DNA of 64,000 nucleotides from Brachionus rotundiformis (GCA_016802295.1 JAESIW010000137.1:5892146-5956145); one strand, 5' to 3'. Shown: positions 37,201 to 49,675, counted from the stretch's first letter. Notes: a model not told the origin generated them from the sequence alone. Numbers and translations: made by a program.

Positions 37201-40200
37201 CTAGTGTAAATAGTGTAAATAGTTCTACTAATAGTAGTCACTATTCATTGACAACAAGTGACGAGAACATGGCCAGAAATTTACTTGATAACGAGACCAA
37301 TGATTTGAGCAAAAGCAGCTCCAGCAGCATAAACACAGAAGATTTAAATAGGAAAAATATATCAAAAAGTTTGAACTTTTTAGAATCACTAGTAGTACCA
37401 TCTTATGTTGACCCGAATGAACAAATTGAAGAGTATACCATATTGCTCGAGAGGCAAAACGAGCTTAATAAGGCTCAATTGATTGAAGCCGATTTGGTCA
37501 AAAACGAACTAAGTCCCATGAAAACATCCCAGAGTTTGAATTTTGACTCAAAATCAAATAAAAAAGTCTTAGTTAATAGACCAAATGAAATAGATCTATT
37601 CTCTTGTGTTTATTTGGATGAAAAATATAATCACCAAACTCCCACGCCAGTTGAAACCACGGCAGGGTCTTTTTTTGACAAACGAATTACATCAAGTAAT
37701 GAGCCAAGTATTGACATGTTTGACAAAGCAAGCTCCGAAGACAAATCGGACAGAATTGACTTTAATGTAGACGATGGCGTTGTTGATAGCCTAATGAACC
37801 AAATTAGCGATCCAGAACATGCAGAACAAGAAGTTGCAGCTGCCTTTGCGACTGCATACTTGTTTTCGTCAAATGTAAATAGTCAATCAAATGAGGAAAT
37901 TAAAAGCCAAGTTGACTCAGTGATTGAAGATGATGTCCTAGATGAAAATAGATTTGATGGTATTGATAACGAAGCATATGCGTCCTCAAAGTCATCAAGA
38001 GAAAGTGTTATTATAAACTATGAGTATGATGACACCGATGACCAGCAACAGATGAAAATAAAAATTATACAATCCACTAATCCGTCTAAATCGCTCATTA
38101 GTTCATCTTATGCTCAAGACAATTTAAGTGAATCAAAAGATGAAAATGACTATTTTATCTCATCAGAGGATGATTTGAGGCCAGCTAGCTCCGATAAACA
38201 GGAAACACCTCAATCAAATTATGAGCTTGAAGATGAAAAAATTCTAAGAAATGATTCGAGTATTGAATACGAGGATAGACCAGAAATAGAGGCTGATCCA
38301 AACGAGGAAATGATGTGCCAAGATAAGGAGCCTTTGCTGTCTTATGATTATGTGGAGATATTTGACAGCAATATTGGTGTTCATGATGATAAAGACATGG
38401 TAATTGTTTCTTCTAAAAACGATACCATTATTGAAAAAAATGGTGCCATTAAAAGTGATTTAGAAATAATGTCTAATAAAGAAGAACCTAGTGACAATTT
38501 GGTCACCAAAGATGGTGTAATTCTTGATGATCAATCATTTTTAATATGCACTCCAGTCAATGAATTACAATCTACGCAAGATGATAAATACTCAGATATT
38601 GCCAGCGATCTTGTTCAGCAAACTTTGAACAAATCAATTGAGAAAATATTAAATGAAAGCTTGAATGAGCAAACAATCGAGGCAAATGGTAATTGTGCCA
38701 ATGAATCAATTGATGATAATCACCCAAAAGAGTACACTGATTATTCTGATCAAAGACAACAGAGCTCAATTGATCAGTTTATCCAAAGTGACCAAAATGT
38801 TGAACCAATTGTAATAAACCAATTGGATGACTGTGAAAATGACCAAGACCAGTCGAAATTTGAAAAAAACTTAAATTGTTTAATAACACCTGTAGTTGTC
38901 TTTGAACATGTTGTATCTGAACCAAATTCAGATGAAGAATTTGATCCGGATAAATTCATTATAAATTCCAATTCAATTGAAAATGATCCAGAAGTTGATA
39001 ATACAGAACAGGCACAGCAACAACAATTGGCAAAAGAAATTGTAAATTCAATTATAAGTAAATCAATTGAAAAAATTAATGAGTTAAATGATGATTATGA
39101 ATTAATAAATGTAAACAATTCATCAATAATTAAAAACAAGCCTGATTCTAATTTGGCAAATCAATTTGGTTTAAAAGAGGTTAGATTTGCGACATCTTCT
39201 AACCAAACAATGTCCGGCGATAGCTTTGAAAGCGAGTTATCAGCCTTACAGCAAATTATTCTCAATTCAAATTATGAGAACACATTTAACCAGATAAATA
39301 GGGTCAAAAGTCCTAGTTCGGACTTGGTTGATTCTGGTAATGAGTTGGAAAAAATAGTTGAGGATAAGCTCGAGGATGAGATTAATTTTGATATTAGAAT
39401 TCACAATGAAGCCAAAAATATATGTGAATATGTTATAGACAATGCAATCAAATCATTGTATAATCAATCAATGGTGGATAATTTTACTGGTGAGGCTGAA
39501 ATGACCAAAAGTCAATTGCTTGATTCATTCAGCGAAAGTGATTTGCTTGAAAATATGAAAAAGCCCTTGCTTACATCCTCATTTATCTCGGACACATTGC
39601 CATCAGACAGCGAGACCGAAGCAGCAAGCTACCACACTGCAGCAACAGGTTTTAATGAGTCAAAGCCACATTTTTCCAGCAGTAATTATCTAACAGCACA
39701 TGATGACCAAGATACCAACTATCAGCAGCAAATCTCAGCTTCTGACTCATTCTATTCAGCACATTCGAAACTAAAATCACTTGACTCATCCATCCTTAGC
39801 TCGTTCTCTAACCCAAACAACTCCTATGGCAATCTGGATGAAAGTTATTCAACTCTGAATGACACAAATAACTGTTCTGAATTTGAGCAGACGATTGTTT
39901 CTGAGTCAAACGATGAATCCAAATATGAAGACGTCAAAAGCTTTATAAAAGATATGGAGCCTCTAATCGAGACCAACATAGAGACCAATTTAGACCAGAA
40001 TGAAAAGCAATACAGTCCGAAGCAAGACTCGGCGTCATCAACGTCCTCAAATGCCCCATATCTTGGCCAGCAAATAAACCTAGAACTAGGAGACAATGGT
40101 TCATGTACATCATCTATTCTCGAGTTTGAAAAAATGGAAGAGCAATGCATGGATAACAATGATGATTCAGCCCAATGTGAGCCAAAAGACGAGCTTAAGG

Positions 40201-42276
40201 AAGACTCTTACTCGTATTTTGAAGCAACGACAATTTTGACCAATGACCTAAACACAATCTACGAAACAAATGAGAAAGAGTCATCATCAGCCACGTCCAG
40301 TCCATTGACCAAGTCAGAACTAAAGCTGGACTCGAATGCAAGTCAAGTAGAAGCAAGTGTTATTACCAGTGGTGGAATAAGTGCCACAAACCCGATTGAC
40401 TTGAGTATAGACTTCAGTAAATCGAGTCAAAAAACAAAAAATCTTTCCGCATCGGCGACTTCTTCTCCCATTCAGTCGCCGACCTCCAATCGGACCAAAA
40501 ACATCGGCTCCACAAGCTCACTCACTAAACAGGTTCTCCAACTTCAACAATTGTCAACATCGCGCTCTTCATCATCATCGTCCATAAAATCAACTGATTC
40601 ATTTGAAAATGAGCTTAAGACCAAAATTAAAATAGACGAAAGCAGCTATTTTGCCAAAGTGCGACAAAATACCCCGCCAGTAATCGAAACCAAAAGCGAA
40701 AATAGTGAACTTTTGGACACCACTTCAGCTAGTCGCAAAAAATGCTCCAAGCGAAATTCAAGAACATCCAGCTCGACATCAAGTACATCGTCTACATCTG
40801 TTCATGGCGATAGCTCATCAAACAAATTTTCCACACTAAATACTTCATTGGGAAGTGAACCAACTTCTAGTTCCAATTTAAAACAATCAATTTTAAACGC
40901 TGAAGACTTGCCCAGCTTTAAAAAGTCAACCACTCTTTCTTCTCCTGAACAAAATTCAACCAAAGTAACTGGCTCATTTTCCTCATCGAATATATCCACC
41001 GATGAACCAAAAAATTTACCATTAAGCCAAAATTTGAGTCAGTCAGCTAATTTGGAAAATAAAGATGAAATCCATCGTAGTTCGAGTACTCATTCGCATC
41101 ATTCGTCCGATTGTTATTGTGGAAAATCATCACCCTCTCTAATACTGACCACTAATGTATCCAACACTAATAACCCTACGACTAGTTCGTCTTGTTTTAA
41201 TTTTACAAGTAATTAAGTCAACTATCTAAGTGTTTTATGTCAGTAATATTTAGTCAATATTTAGTCTTTTTTATTTGTATAGATACTCAGAAGCTTTTTT
41301 CAATTAAATAGATAATAAAAAATCTTTTTTAAATTTTTTTTCCAAGTTAACTTTACATCTCAGACTACTGCTCTGAACTGTCTTTAATAAATTTAGATGA
41401 AAGTCTAAAATGCACAATTAAAAATCAAAAGTGGTATTAAAGTTAAACAAAAAAACCCAGAATGTAGTTTTCGTTCGTTATACATACTCTACATACATGA
41501 AAAAATACATTGCTAAATATTAAAATTTAGGGATTTTTCAAAAATTTTTAAAGTATTAAGACTAGAATTTAAGTCCTGATTTTATTTATTTATCATAGAA
41601 TTAAGAAAAAAAATATTTTTTTAATTAATTGTTAGCTAAGAATTTTAATCTAAATTACAAAATTTAATATTTTTAATTGTCCGAAACGATAAAAATAAAA
41701 TTTTATTGAGTTTGAGGTTATCTAAATTATTAAAAGATTATCCAAAAAAAAATTAAGTTCATATTAATTAGCTTTAAATTTCTATAAATTAAATAGTAAA
41801 ATATTTAAATTAATAAAAGTAATATTATTTGTCTTAATGAGTGGTGTCAAATATATATCACTTTTTGATGTTAATACCTTTAAGTACCCAATCTTATACA
41901 CTCCATTTTTCATCATAACATTGTAGTTTACTTTAAGATTAGCAGAATTGAATCTTAAAAGCATTTATCCCCATTTTTTACAATGACATTTCTTTTTAAT
42001 TTTAATAATTTAAAAAAAGTATGTCTGTTTAAAAATTTTATTTAAAACTATTTTAATTTAAATCTTTTTTTTAAAAAAAGAAAAAAGTTTCTTTTGAATG
42101 TAATTGAAAGCAAAAAGCATTGACGCTTTGATTGTCTTAGCCATATAATAACTGTGTCCTTAATGTTGTTATTTTTTTTAATTTTAAATTTTTTAGCTCC
42201 AAGAAATGATTCTCAATCGAATTCTGATGAAAAGCAATTGAGTGTGAATGTACCAAGCGATTCTACTTCTTCATAA
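25239..42276 (+). CDS. Ankyrin (24 repeats, ZU5, UPA, death domain) with giant alternative isoform
   Basis: Exons: 25239-25286, 25583-25684, 25736-26218, 26303-26329, 26513-26611, 27405-28892, 29497-29595, 29648-29831, 30181-30586, 31098-31223, 31369 onward. The last splits into a short form reading to a stop at 33817 (about 1836 residues) or a donor after 33533 joining 34340-34387, 34962-35477, 35606-35662, 35932-41208 and 42197-42276 (about 3734 residues). All joins keep phase. The first eight exons encode 24 ankyrin repeats, exactly the canonical number, starting ASFLRAARAGNLEKVLDYL. Then come an acidic linker, the ZU5/UPA module (SFMVDARGGAMKG, EMGPQGCKFLGPVVLEIPH, ITGGLAPAQWEDITG) and a death domain (about 33000-33200). 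Ankyrins tie membrane proteins to spectrin beneath the plasma membrane. Longer introns (26612-27404, 28893-29496, 29832-30180, 30587-31097, 34388-34961, 41209-42196) show nothing else of note. Confidence 0.95.
26443..26451 (+). other. Candidate 9-nt ankyrin microexon
   Basis: Nine bases coding Ala-Gly-Lys lie between a pyrimidine/GT-rich tract ending in GCAG and a GTTTGT donor, inside the ankyrin intron 26330-26512. Inclusion keeps the frame and adds three residues in front of SGFTPLH. The donor is weak, so it may be alternative or not used. Confidence 0.3.
33534..33817 (+). CDS. Short-isoform C-terminal extension of ankyrin
   Basis: If the donor GTGAGC after 33533 is not used, the death-domain exon reads on for 94 more codons to a stop. 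The extension is acidic, with GGEHFKFMSRIF and a loosely similar IGEEHLDRKENG further on. It is fully open in AT-rich DNA and has ordinary coding composition, which supports real use as the ordinary-length ankyrin. Confidence 0.6.
35932..41208 (+). CDS. Giant ankyrin exon, Ser/Asp/Glu-rich, 5277 nt
   Basis: A single exon of about 1759 codons, flanked by phase-1 splice sites. It is dominated by Asp, Glu, Ser, Asn and Gln with Ser/Thr clusters toward the end (for example SSTSSTSSTS), and has no recognisable folded domain. It ends at donor A|GTAATT (41208) and joins 42197-42276, which closes the protein with DSTSS. Giant exons of this sort are known in neuronal ankyrins (vertebrate ANK2/ANK3, fly Ank2-L/XL, worm unc-44), where they serve axons and synapses. 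Without the splice, the frame stops at 41216, eight bases past the donor. Confidence 0.85.
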
Positions 42277-44842
42277 TTTAATTTTATACAATCTAGTTAA
42301 AAAATAATGCAATTTTTATCCCCGATTATTATATATTATTTAGCTTTGAAATTAGATTATAAAATACAAGTTTATTTCAATGTGTTTGGCTGATATTTGA
42401 GTTTTATTTTATTATTTTTAAAATTAGATTATTTAAATGTGTTTATATTTAAATGGTATTTTTGTTTTTATTTTGACTGAAATTATTAATTGAATTTGTT
42501 ATGATTTGATCAAATAAGCATTATTAAAATGAAAGATAGGATTATGTTTAATTTTTGTTGTTGTTTAATTTCAAAAAGTTAATTTATTTTTTTTGAAAGT
42601 TTTTAAAGATAAATAAATCCTAAAAAAGATATAATTTTTATCTATTATAATTCAAAAACAATAAATATTTTTTTTACTTTTCACTATTTTGATAATCCAT
42701 GACCCACTAAAATTGGTGACTGACAATTTTTTAAAAATCCTCTGGCAATACTTGAATATATTTAAAATATTTATTTCGTTTATTCTTCCTTTTAAAAGTA
42801 AACCAAAAGCTAAAAGGAAGAACTTAAATTCATTTAAACTGGCTAATTGAATACAAACTTTAAAATAAATATTATTCTACTCTTATAAAAGGCTTATTTC
42901 GTTTAATTAATAGCTTTTAACGAGTCAAGAATAATTTCATGATACTCGTTAATTTACTAACCTAACAGAAACAGTATATTTACTCTCACTGATTATTAAC
43001 TAATTATTTCTTTTTTTTTTTATTTTTTTATCCAAGTTCTAATTTCGATTTTTCTGAATTAGAAAAATATTTGAAATTAATATGCAACGTTTTTTGGAAA
43101 AATTAATACCATTTGTACAATTTCATTTCATAAGATTGGCGCTTTATTAGGGACTGATAATTGAATCTTTTAGCTTCAAATACCTTCCCAACAAGATAAG
43201 ATACTAGCCTTGCTTACTTGAAGTTACTTGGCAAGAATTTTATTTTTGAGAAATGATAAGGATTTAAAAGAATTTTATAAATATAATAGAAAAGTTTAAC
43301 TTAAAGTTTTTGAAATTTATATTTTTATTCAAAAATCAAATAAAATAAAATATAAAAGAAGCACTATTTTAACCATGTAAAGAGAATTTTAAAGCAATTA
43401 GGATATATAATAATGGAAGACAAACTTGAATTCTAGTTATATACTTTTGGTAAAGAAACCAAAGTAAAAATATAATTACACGGTGGTATAAACGAATTCT
43501 CTGGATTTTAGCATTTTCTTTGTGAAAGAAATTCATTATCGATTTGCCGCAAGAATCAATTAAGAGTTATAACACAGAATCTCCAGGCTTCATTTACTAA
43601 CTCTATACGTAACTTTTAATAGCTAATTCAAAATAGTTTTTTTTTTCAAATTTTTTTTCAAAAAGTTTAACTCTCTCTGTAATTTTTTTCTTTCTCTTGA
43701 TAACTCTTTTTAAATCAAACCAGTGCTATTGTTGCTCAGTTGTTTAAGAAAGCTAAAAACGACCTGGTCACTCAATCAAAAAAAACAAATCTTAAAAACA
43801 CCAGTCATTTTAAGAACAACAAATGAAATTTAATATAAATTTAATGAAATATTTCGAAACCAAATAATAACTTGGATCGAAATTTTAAACTAAAAATTTA
43901 ATAATGTGACTGACTAGGCTTTGCGCATTTCGTCATAATCATTGAATATAAACAGTCTCAGTAGATCTCAAAACAAAAGCCTTTCATTTTAAATCAATAG
44001 AAATTTGTGATTATTTTTCAAAATTTTTTTATCAAATAACAAAAAAAACAACCTTATTAATCTCAGTCTCACTCGAAAATTCAAAATTTATAACTATAAT
44101 TCGAAGTTTTAAGGCTTTTTGAATAGAAATGATAAAAATTCCTTTTTTTTAAGTAATTCTTAGGGCTTTTCAAAATATTATAAGGTTAAAATTTACCAAA
44201 ATAAAAAAAAACACCTAGTTCCATGACTTGTTTATTAAAAATGCTCTTATATTGATTTATCAGCTATTTTATTGATCTTAATAGCTTTTAGACCTGCTCT
44301 AAAATGGGTTAAGAATTAAGTAGGTTATTAAAAATTTTTCAAATTTAAATATTTATAACTAATGGTGCCTTAAAAAATCAATATTGTTTACTATAGAAAT
44401 TAATTTTTTTTCAAAATCTTTTTCTTCAAACAAAAAAAATTCATTTTAGCGGAGGCCTCTATTCGTAGTCAATGGTTCTTTTTATAATAGATAAGCCGTT
44501 TTTATTTTTTTATGAATTGGTAACTATAATATTAAAATTAATTAAATTAATCTAGAGAAATTATGCTCATTTTTTGTTGTTTTAAAGAGAGAGATCATTA
44601 GAACCATTCGTTGGTTAACTAATAACAACTGACTGCCTCAACAAATAGCTCCTAATCAGTGACTTACTAATTCGAGGTTGTATGCTCAAGTCTAAAATTT
44701 ATAAACTCGTCAGTTTAAGATTTATTAATATTTGCTTTTGTTAATTTGATAAAACCATTTTAGTAATTTGATTTCAAGCTTCAAAATTTAACTTTTTTTT
44801 TTTTAATTTTTGCTCATATATTTATAGAACTAAGTTAAAACA
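42277..44842. other. AT-rich intergenic stretch
   Basis: About 2.6 kb between the ankyrin stop and CEP57. No open frame worth reporting. A leader-type 3' splice site (TTTATAG, AG at 44826-44827) sits 15 bases before the CEP57 ATG. Confidence 0.5.
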
Positions 44843-46416
44843 ATGGTTGGTCGAGAAGAAATCGAACAACCATTTGTTGAAGACGCCTCATCTATGACAT
44901 CATTTATGCCCTATCCGAGCAATAAACCATTCATTAACAGTGGTCATGAGCTCAAAAAGCCTACTAGTAAAGCATTTCCGGAGAGCAATCGTGACGCAAT
45001 TTTAGATGCACTTAAAAAAATGCAGTCAAAGCTCAAACAAATAGAAAAAGATTCGGCACAAAACAACCTAAATGTTTACACTGCTTATCCAGTTAATTCT
45101 CCAGAAGGAAAAAATTCCGAAGTTTTTTCATCATCCACAAACCAAGATCACTTTCTGGTAAATTCCAGCGCAACACCCAACTCTCAAAATGATTTATTAG
45201 ATCGACAAGCTTCGTGTTGTTTAAGCTTTCATTTGAAAAATATAGAGCAGATTAGCGAGAAGACATTGTCCACCGAAAGCCGTGTAAATGAGCTAGAGAA
45301 ACAATTGGAAAAAATGAAGAAAATTTTGGACCAAGTTAAAGAGGAGCCCGAAAATAGACCGTCAAAAAAAAAAGAAAAAATTAGTCCCATTAATGTATCT
45401 ATTAGCGATAGTCCAGTACTGAGACCAAAGAGGTCCAAAACAAAATCACCAGAGAGAAGCACTGTTGTCAGATCAAAAAGTGCCCATGTTCAACAACGTT
45501 CTAGTAATCAAAAAATAGAAATACCATTCATTGTTGGGACAGTAAATAAAATTAAATATATTTTTTACAAATAATTGATTTGTTTTATATCAGTCAGTGA
45601 GTCCTAGCCATAATTTAGGAGTTAATATTCAAAATATTCGTTCATTGTTCAAGATATGTAGCCCCAAAAGATTTCAAACCATTAATGGTCCTGAGTCTAA
45701 CTGTCAGACGAGAAATAGATCAAGATCAAATGGTTCCAGAAACCAAAATGGTAATTGTGAAAGAAATTTAGCTGAATATGAACTGGAATGTGAAGTGGAC
45801 AGTTCCAGTATGGAAATTGTATCACTCGATTCACAGTATTCCAATGACTCTTCTAATTCATCTAGTCAAATAGACTTTGACGAACTTCTATGTATACTCC
45901 AAGAAGAATACACTAAACTTGTATTGTAAGAATGGTTTTATTTATTATTTTATTAAAAAAATAAAAATAAATAAAATGTTTATTAACTTATAAAGACATC
46001 AGTATGAAAAGACCAAACAAATAATGGGCTGTAACGACTATGAACTACGCGACCAACTCGAGCGACAGGTTGACATGTTAAAAAAGAAAATTCAGATCAA
46101 AACCAGACAAATAGAGAAAGTTAAAAAATATCAAAAAAGTCAAAAGGTATTCTAATTTAGATTTAATATAAAATTTTTATGTTATTTTTATAAGAAAATT
46201 AATCAAATCAAGGAGAATAATTTAGAAAATTCCGAATTGAAAAGTGGACATTTGGCCAGGAAAAAAAAAGCAATCGGTTCAACGAAAAAAATGTCAAATA
46301 AATTAAATGGAAGTATTGTGACCGATCAAGCCAATAGCTCTATGTGCCAAAACCATTTAAAAAATTTGTCTCTTTTAAAAGAAATCAAATACTTAAAGCA
46401 AACTATTTTAACTTGA
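44843..46416 (+). CDS. CEP57: CEP57-family centrosomal/microtubule-binding protein
   Basis: Four exons, 44843-45541, 45594-45925, 45996-46146 and 46195-46416, all in phase, make about 467 residues (human CEP57 is 500). The N-terminal coiled coil begins NRDAILDALKKMQSKLKQIE, matching the family localisation/oligomerisation coil. The motif EIPFIVGT followed by SVSPSHNLGVNIQ corresponds to the PFVVGT...SPSHAVKANVQ block that opens the microtubule-binding half. The C-terminal coil contains FDELLCILQEEYTKLVL and DQLERQVDMLKKKIQIKTRQ. The family anchors microtubules and pericentriolar material at centrosomes. The first intron donor lies inside a frame that runs on for ten more codons, so intron retention would truncate the protein. 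CEP57 and CEP57L1 cannot be told apart here. Confidence 0.88.
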
Positions 46417-46432
46417 ATTTTTAAATTCAAGT
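46411..46432 (+). other. Perfect inverted repeat over the CEP57 stop codon
   Basis: Ten bases (ACTTGAATTT) are followed by TT and by their exact reverse complement. The TGA stop lies in the left arm. The RNA would form a 10-bp hairpin at the end of translation. In AT-rich DNA this could be chance. Confidence 0.5.
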
Positions 46433-46701
46433 ATTTTTAGCCGAGTTATTTATTCTTAAAAGATTAGTTTCCTAAATATTGTTTTTTTTATATTCAAATA
46501 AATAAATTTTTTTAGACAGACATTTACTTTTTGAATAATTGTAGAATTATTGTTTTTTTGACAATTATTTACTTTCTACATTCTTGTCAAATATTTTATA
46601 AAATTGAACTTTTAATATTTCATTATTAATTTCGACTCATTTAATAAATCTTTAATAAATTATAATTAAGTTCAAAAAAATTCATATGCTTTAATATTAG
46701 G

Positions 46702-46948
46702 AGATGCAAAAGAAACCGATAACGCGGAAAATTGTTTTATCTTGTCGATTTCATGGTAAATAACCGGACCAAAATCCTAAGTTTTGGGTTGGACTAAAGT
46801 CAAAGTAGGAAAAAAGCCAAATGATCAAAAAATGGCAAAGCGCCTCAGAGACAATCATCTGAAGTTGGATTATATTTTGGAAATGATAATGATGACCAAA
46901 ACGATTTATTTGTCATCGAATTTGAAGAACAAGATTCGGTTTAGTTAA
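46702..46948 (+). pseudogene. Coding-like relic, unidentified
   Basis: About 250 bp stand out by being much less AT-rich than the flanks. Fragments in different plus-strand frames look like protein, including a short open piece with DQKMAKRLRDNHLKLDYI and, in another frame, an acidic run with DDQNDLFVIEFEEQDSV ending in a stop. Stops interrupt each frame. It could be a decayed exon or a mis-split small gene. No family is recognised. Confidence 0.3.
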
Positions 46949-48525
46949 AGTTAGTTTAGGTCTTCAAAGAATACCATAATTAGCAAGAAAGAAATATTGA
47001 ATCATGTCTTAATTTTCAATGATAGGTTGATAAAGTATGTAACCAAAAATATAAAATTTTCATATTGATATTTTTATCATAGTTTATGTTTAATTGATTT
47101 TATTGATTAAAATTATAAGAAAATTACCATATTCCCTTGCAAATAAGTGCGCCCCTAAGACCCCCTTTTTTAAGCTAATCAGAAGTGGCTTTGTTATATC
47201 TATGCTGCTTTCGTGTAAAGCATATTTAGAGAATTATAAAATATTTAATTTGAAGAAAATATTCTGTCATCTAAGGGCCTAAATTCTTCAATAAAGATAC
47301 GATTTTTGGGGCACAAGAGTTTACGGTATTGTATCATTTTTGTATACAAATAAAATTTTTTTAAATCTAAAACAAAAAGAGTTCAAATCAGTAAATTGAA
47401 TACAAAATATATCAAAATTTCTATAAATATTATTTTTGCTTCTTAAATCTTAATTTTTTATTATCCTCGTGTCCGACCTAATATATGAATTAAATAATAA
47501 TAATAATAAAAATAGAAAAATATTGAATTATATTTTGATAGTTTTTGGTCCTGAGTATAATTTTTCAATAAAAAAATTATTTTAGTGAAATTTTAATAAC
47601 TTTTTACAATTATAACTTTACAGTCATCTTCAAATATAAATTTTTCATTAAATATTTTTAAAATGCTTTTGAAATTAATTTGAGAAACTATATACAAATG
47701 AAAAGGACTAAAAGTACTTGGTAATAATATCTCGATTTATTTTATGATAAATATAATCCATCTTCTAGAGGTATTTAGAATTTATTTTTAGAAAATTAAA
47801 TTTCCAAAATTTTGCTTATTTTAAAATCTGTGAAGGAACTTTTTTATTACATTTACATTTGGCATATAATTAAATAATTTAAATAAAGGCGTTTGGTTGT
47901 TCATGGTCATTGGATTTTTTTCATCTTTTCTACCTAGTCAAAAAGTCAGCCACAAATAATAAATTCAACTTAATTCTCAAAATAACATGATAAAAAATTC
48001 AATCAATTTAATTGTTTATTGATAAAAAAATAAATCAAACTTTGAAAAATAAATAATGTTTTAAAAATTTTTAAAATATTCTTAGATTTAATTAGAAGCC
48101 ACAAATTCTAGATGCTTAAGCAAAAATTTCAGAATAAAATCATTTGAAATAAACTTTACTTTAAATTAGCATCAAAAACTGCAGATTTAAACCAAGTCAT
48201 GATTTTATGTATGAATTAAATTAATATTTTATATTTTATAAACCTTAAATTACATGCATTCAAAAGTGTCTACCCAGAGATAGATCTAAAAACTGCATGG
48301 TTAAGGTTAACAATATTTTTGCTTTGTTTGCTTTTGGTTCATTATCAAATGGTAAAACTTAACCCAAGAGCTAAAATAAATTTCTATTTTGTCCGTTTTC
48401 AAATGATCGAGGTTTTTGTATTAATTCATTATTGGCAAACGTTTTTATTTTTTTGTGTAGTTTATTAAATATCTAAATCCTAATTAATCAATATTAATGT
48501 TTAGATAAATTGTTAAAAGGAGATA
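46949..48525. other. AT-rich intergenic stretch before RACK1
   Basis: About 1.6 kb without a supported gene. The open frame at 47094-47282 lacks motifs. An (AAT)n run at about 47493-47508 follows a short, less AT-rich word, similar to the arrangement at 24410. A leader splice acceptor (TTTAG, AG 48503-48504) precedes the RACK1 start. Confidence 0.45.
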
Positions 48526-49602
48526 ATGTCTCAAGAGCAATTGACACTTAAAGGCACTTTGGAGGGCCATAATGGTTGGGTCACTCAAATCGCTACCAAC
48601 CACAATTTCCCAAACATGATCCTCTCTGCTTCAAGAGGTTTTTGATAGAAATACTTTTTAAAAAATATTTTTAAATTTTTTTTTATCATTTCAGACAAAT
48701 CTTTAATCGTTTGGAAATTGAACAAAGACGAAACATCCTGTGGCGTACCATACAAGGCCCTTAAAGGACACAGTCACTTTGTGTCAGATGCTGTCATTTC
48801 ATCCGATGGTCAATTTTGCTTGTCTGGTTCATGGGACGGTACTCTAAGATTGTGGGATTTAACTCAAGGAAAAACAACCCGAAAATTCAACGATCACAAA
48901 AAAGACGTACTAAGCGTTGCTTTCTCTGCTGACAATCGTCAAATCGTTTCTGGCTCAAGAGACAGAACAATCAAATTGTGGAACACACTTGGTCAATGCA
49001 AATACACCATCACCGAAGATGCTCACACCGATTGGGTTTCATGTGTACGATTTTCGCCAAATGTCGCCAATCCAATAATTGTTTCAGCTGGTTGGGACAA
49101 AACTGTCAAAGTATGGAATTTGGCTAACTGTAAACTAAAAGCCAACCACTATGGTCACAATGGCTACTTGAACACTGTTACCGTTTCACCAGACGGTTCA
49201 TTGTGTGCTTCAGGTGGAAAAGACGGCCAAGCTATGCTTTGGGACTTGAACGACAACAAACATTTGTATACTTTAGACAGTGGTGACAATATAAACGCTT
49301 TGTGCTTCTCGCCAAACAGATATTGGTTGTGTGCTGCAACCGGAAACTCGATCAAAATCTGGGTATTTCTAATTTTTATTTAAGGAGAAAAAATAATTTC
49401 ACATTTATTAATTTTATTAATTAAGGATTTGGAACACAAAGTAATTGTTGACGAATTGAAACCAGAAGTAACCAAATCTAAAGAACACTTTGTGCCACAA
49501 TGTATGTCATTGGCATGGTCTGCTGATGGTCAAACTTTATACGCTGGTTACACTGATAACATTATCAGAGTATACCAAGTTTCGCCAACTGGTTCTCGAT
49601 AA
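48526..49602 (+). CDS. RACK1: RACK1, ribosome-bound seven-bladed WD40 scaffold
   Basis: Three exons, 48526-48637, 48695-49362 and 49426-49602, give 318 residues (human 317). Similarity runs end to end: LEGHNGWVTQIAT, GHSHFVSDAVISSDGQF, LSGSWDGTLRLWDL, DRTIKLWNTLGQCKYT and CASGGKDGQAMLWDLN are hallmark RACK1 blades. The protein sits on the 40S subunit head near the mRNA exit and docks kinases such as PKC. Codon use is richer in G and C than in nearby genes, as expected of a highly expressed protein. The exon-1 codons before the intron read SASR, joined to DKSLIVWKL, the conserved blade-1 end. AATAAA signals lie at 49611 and 49624. A leader splice acceptor is 22 bases upstream of the ATG. Confidence 0.98.
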
Positions 49603-49675
49603 GAAAAATAAATAAAATTTTTAAATAAAGTTTATGTTTAGCAGCTTTAGGATTTTGATAAACCAGTTCAATTCT

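Noticed and set aside
36328..40999. Antisense frames over the giant ankyrin exon
   Set aside because: Shadows of Asp/Ser/Glu codons on the coding strand.
47094..47282. 62-codon plus-strand frame
   Set aside because: No motif, background composition.
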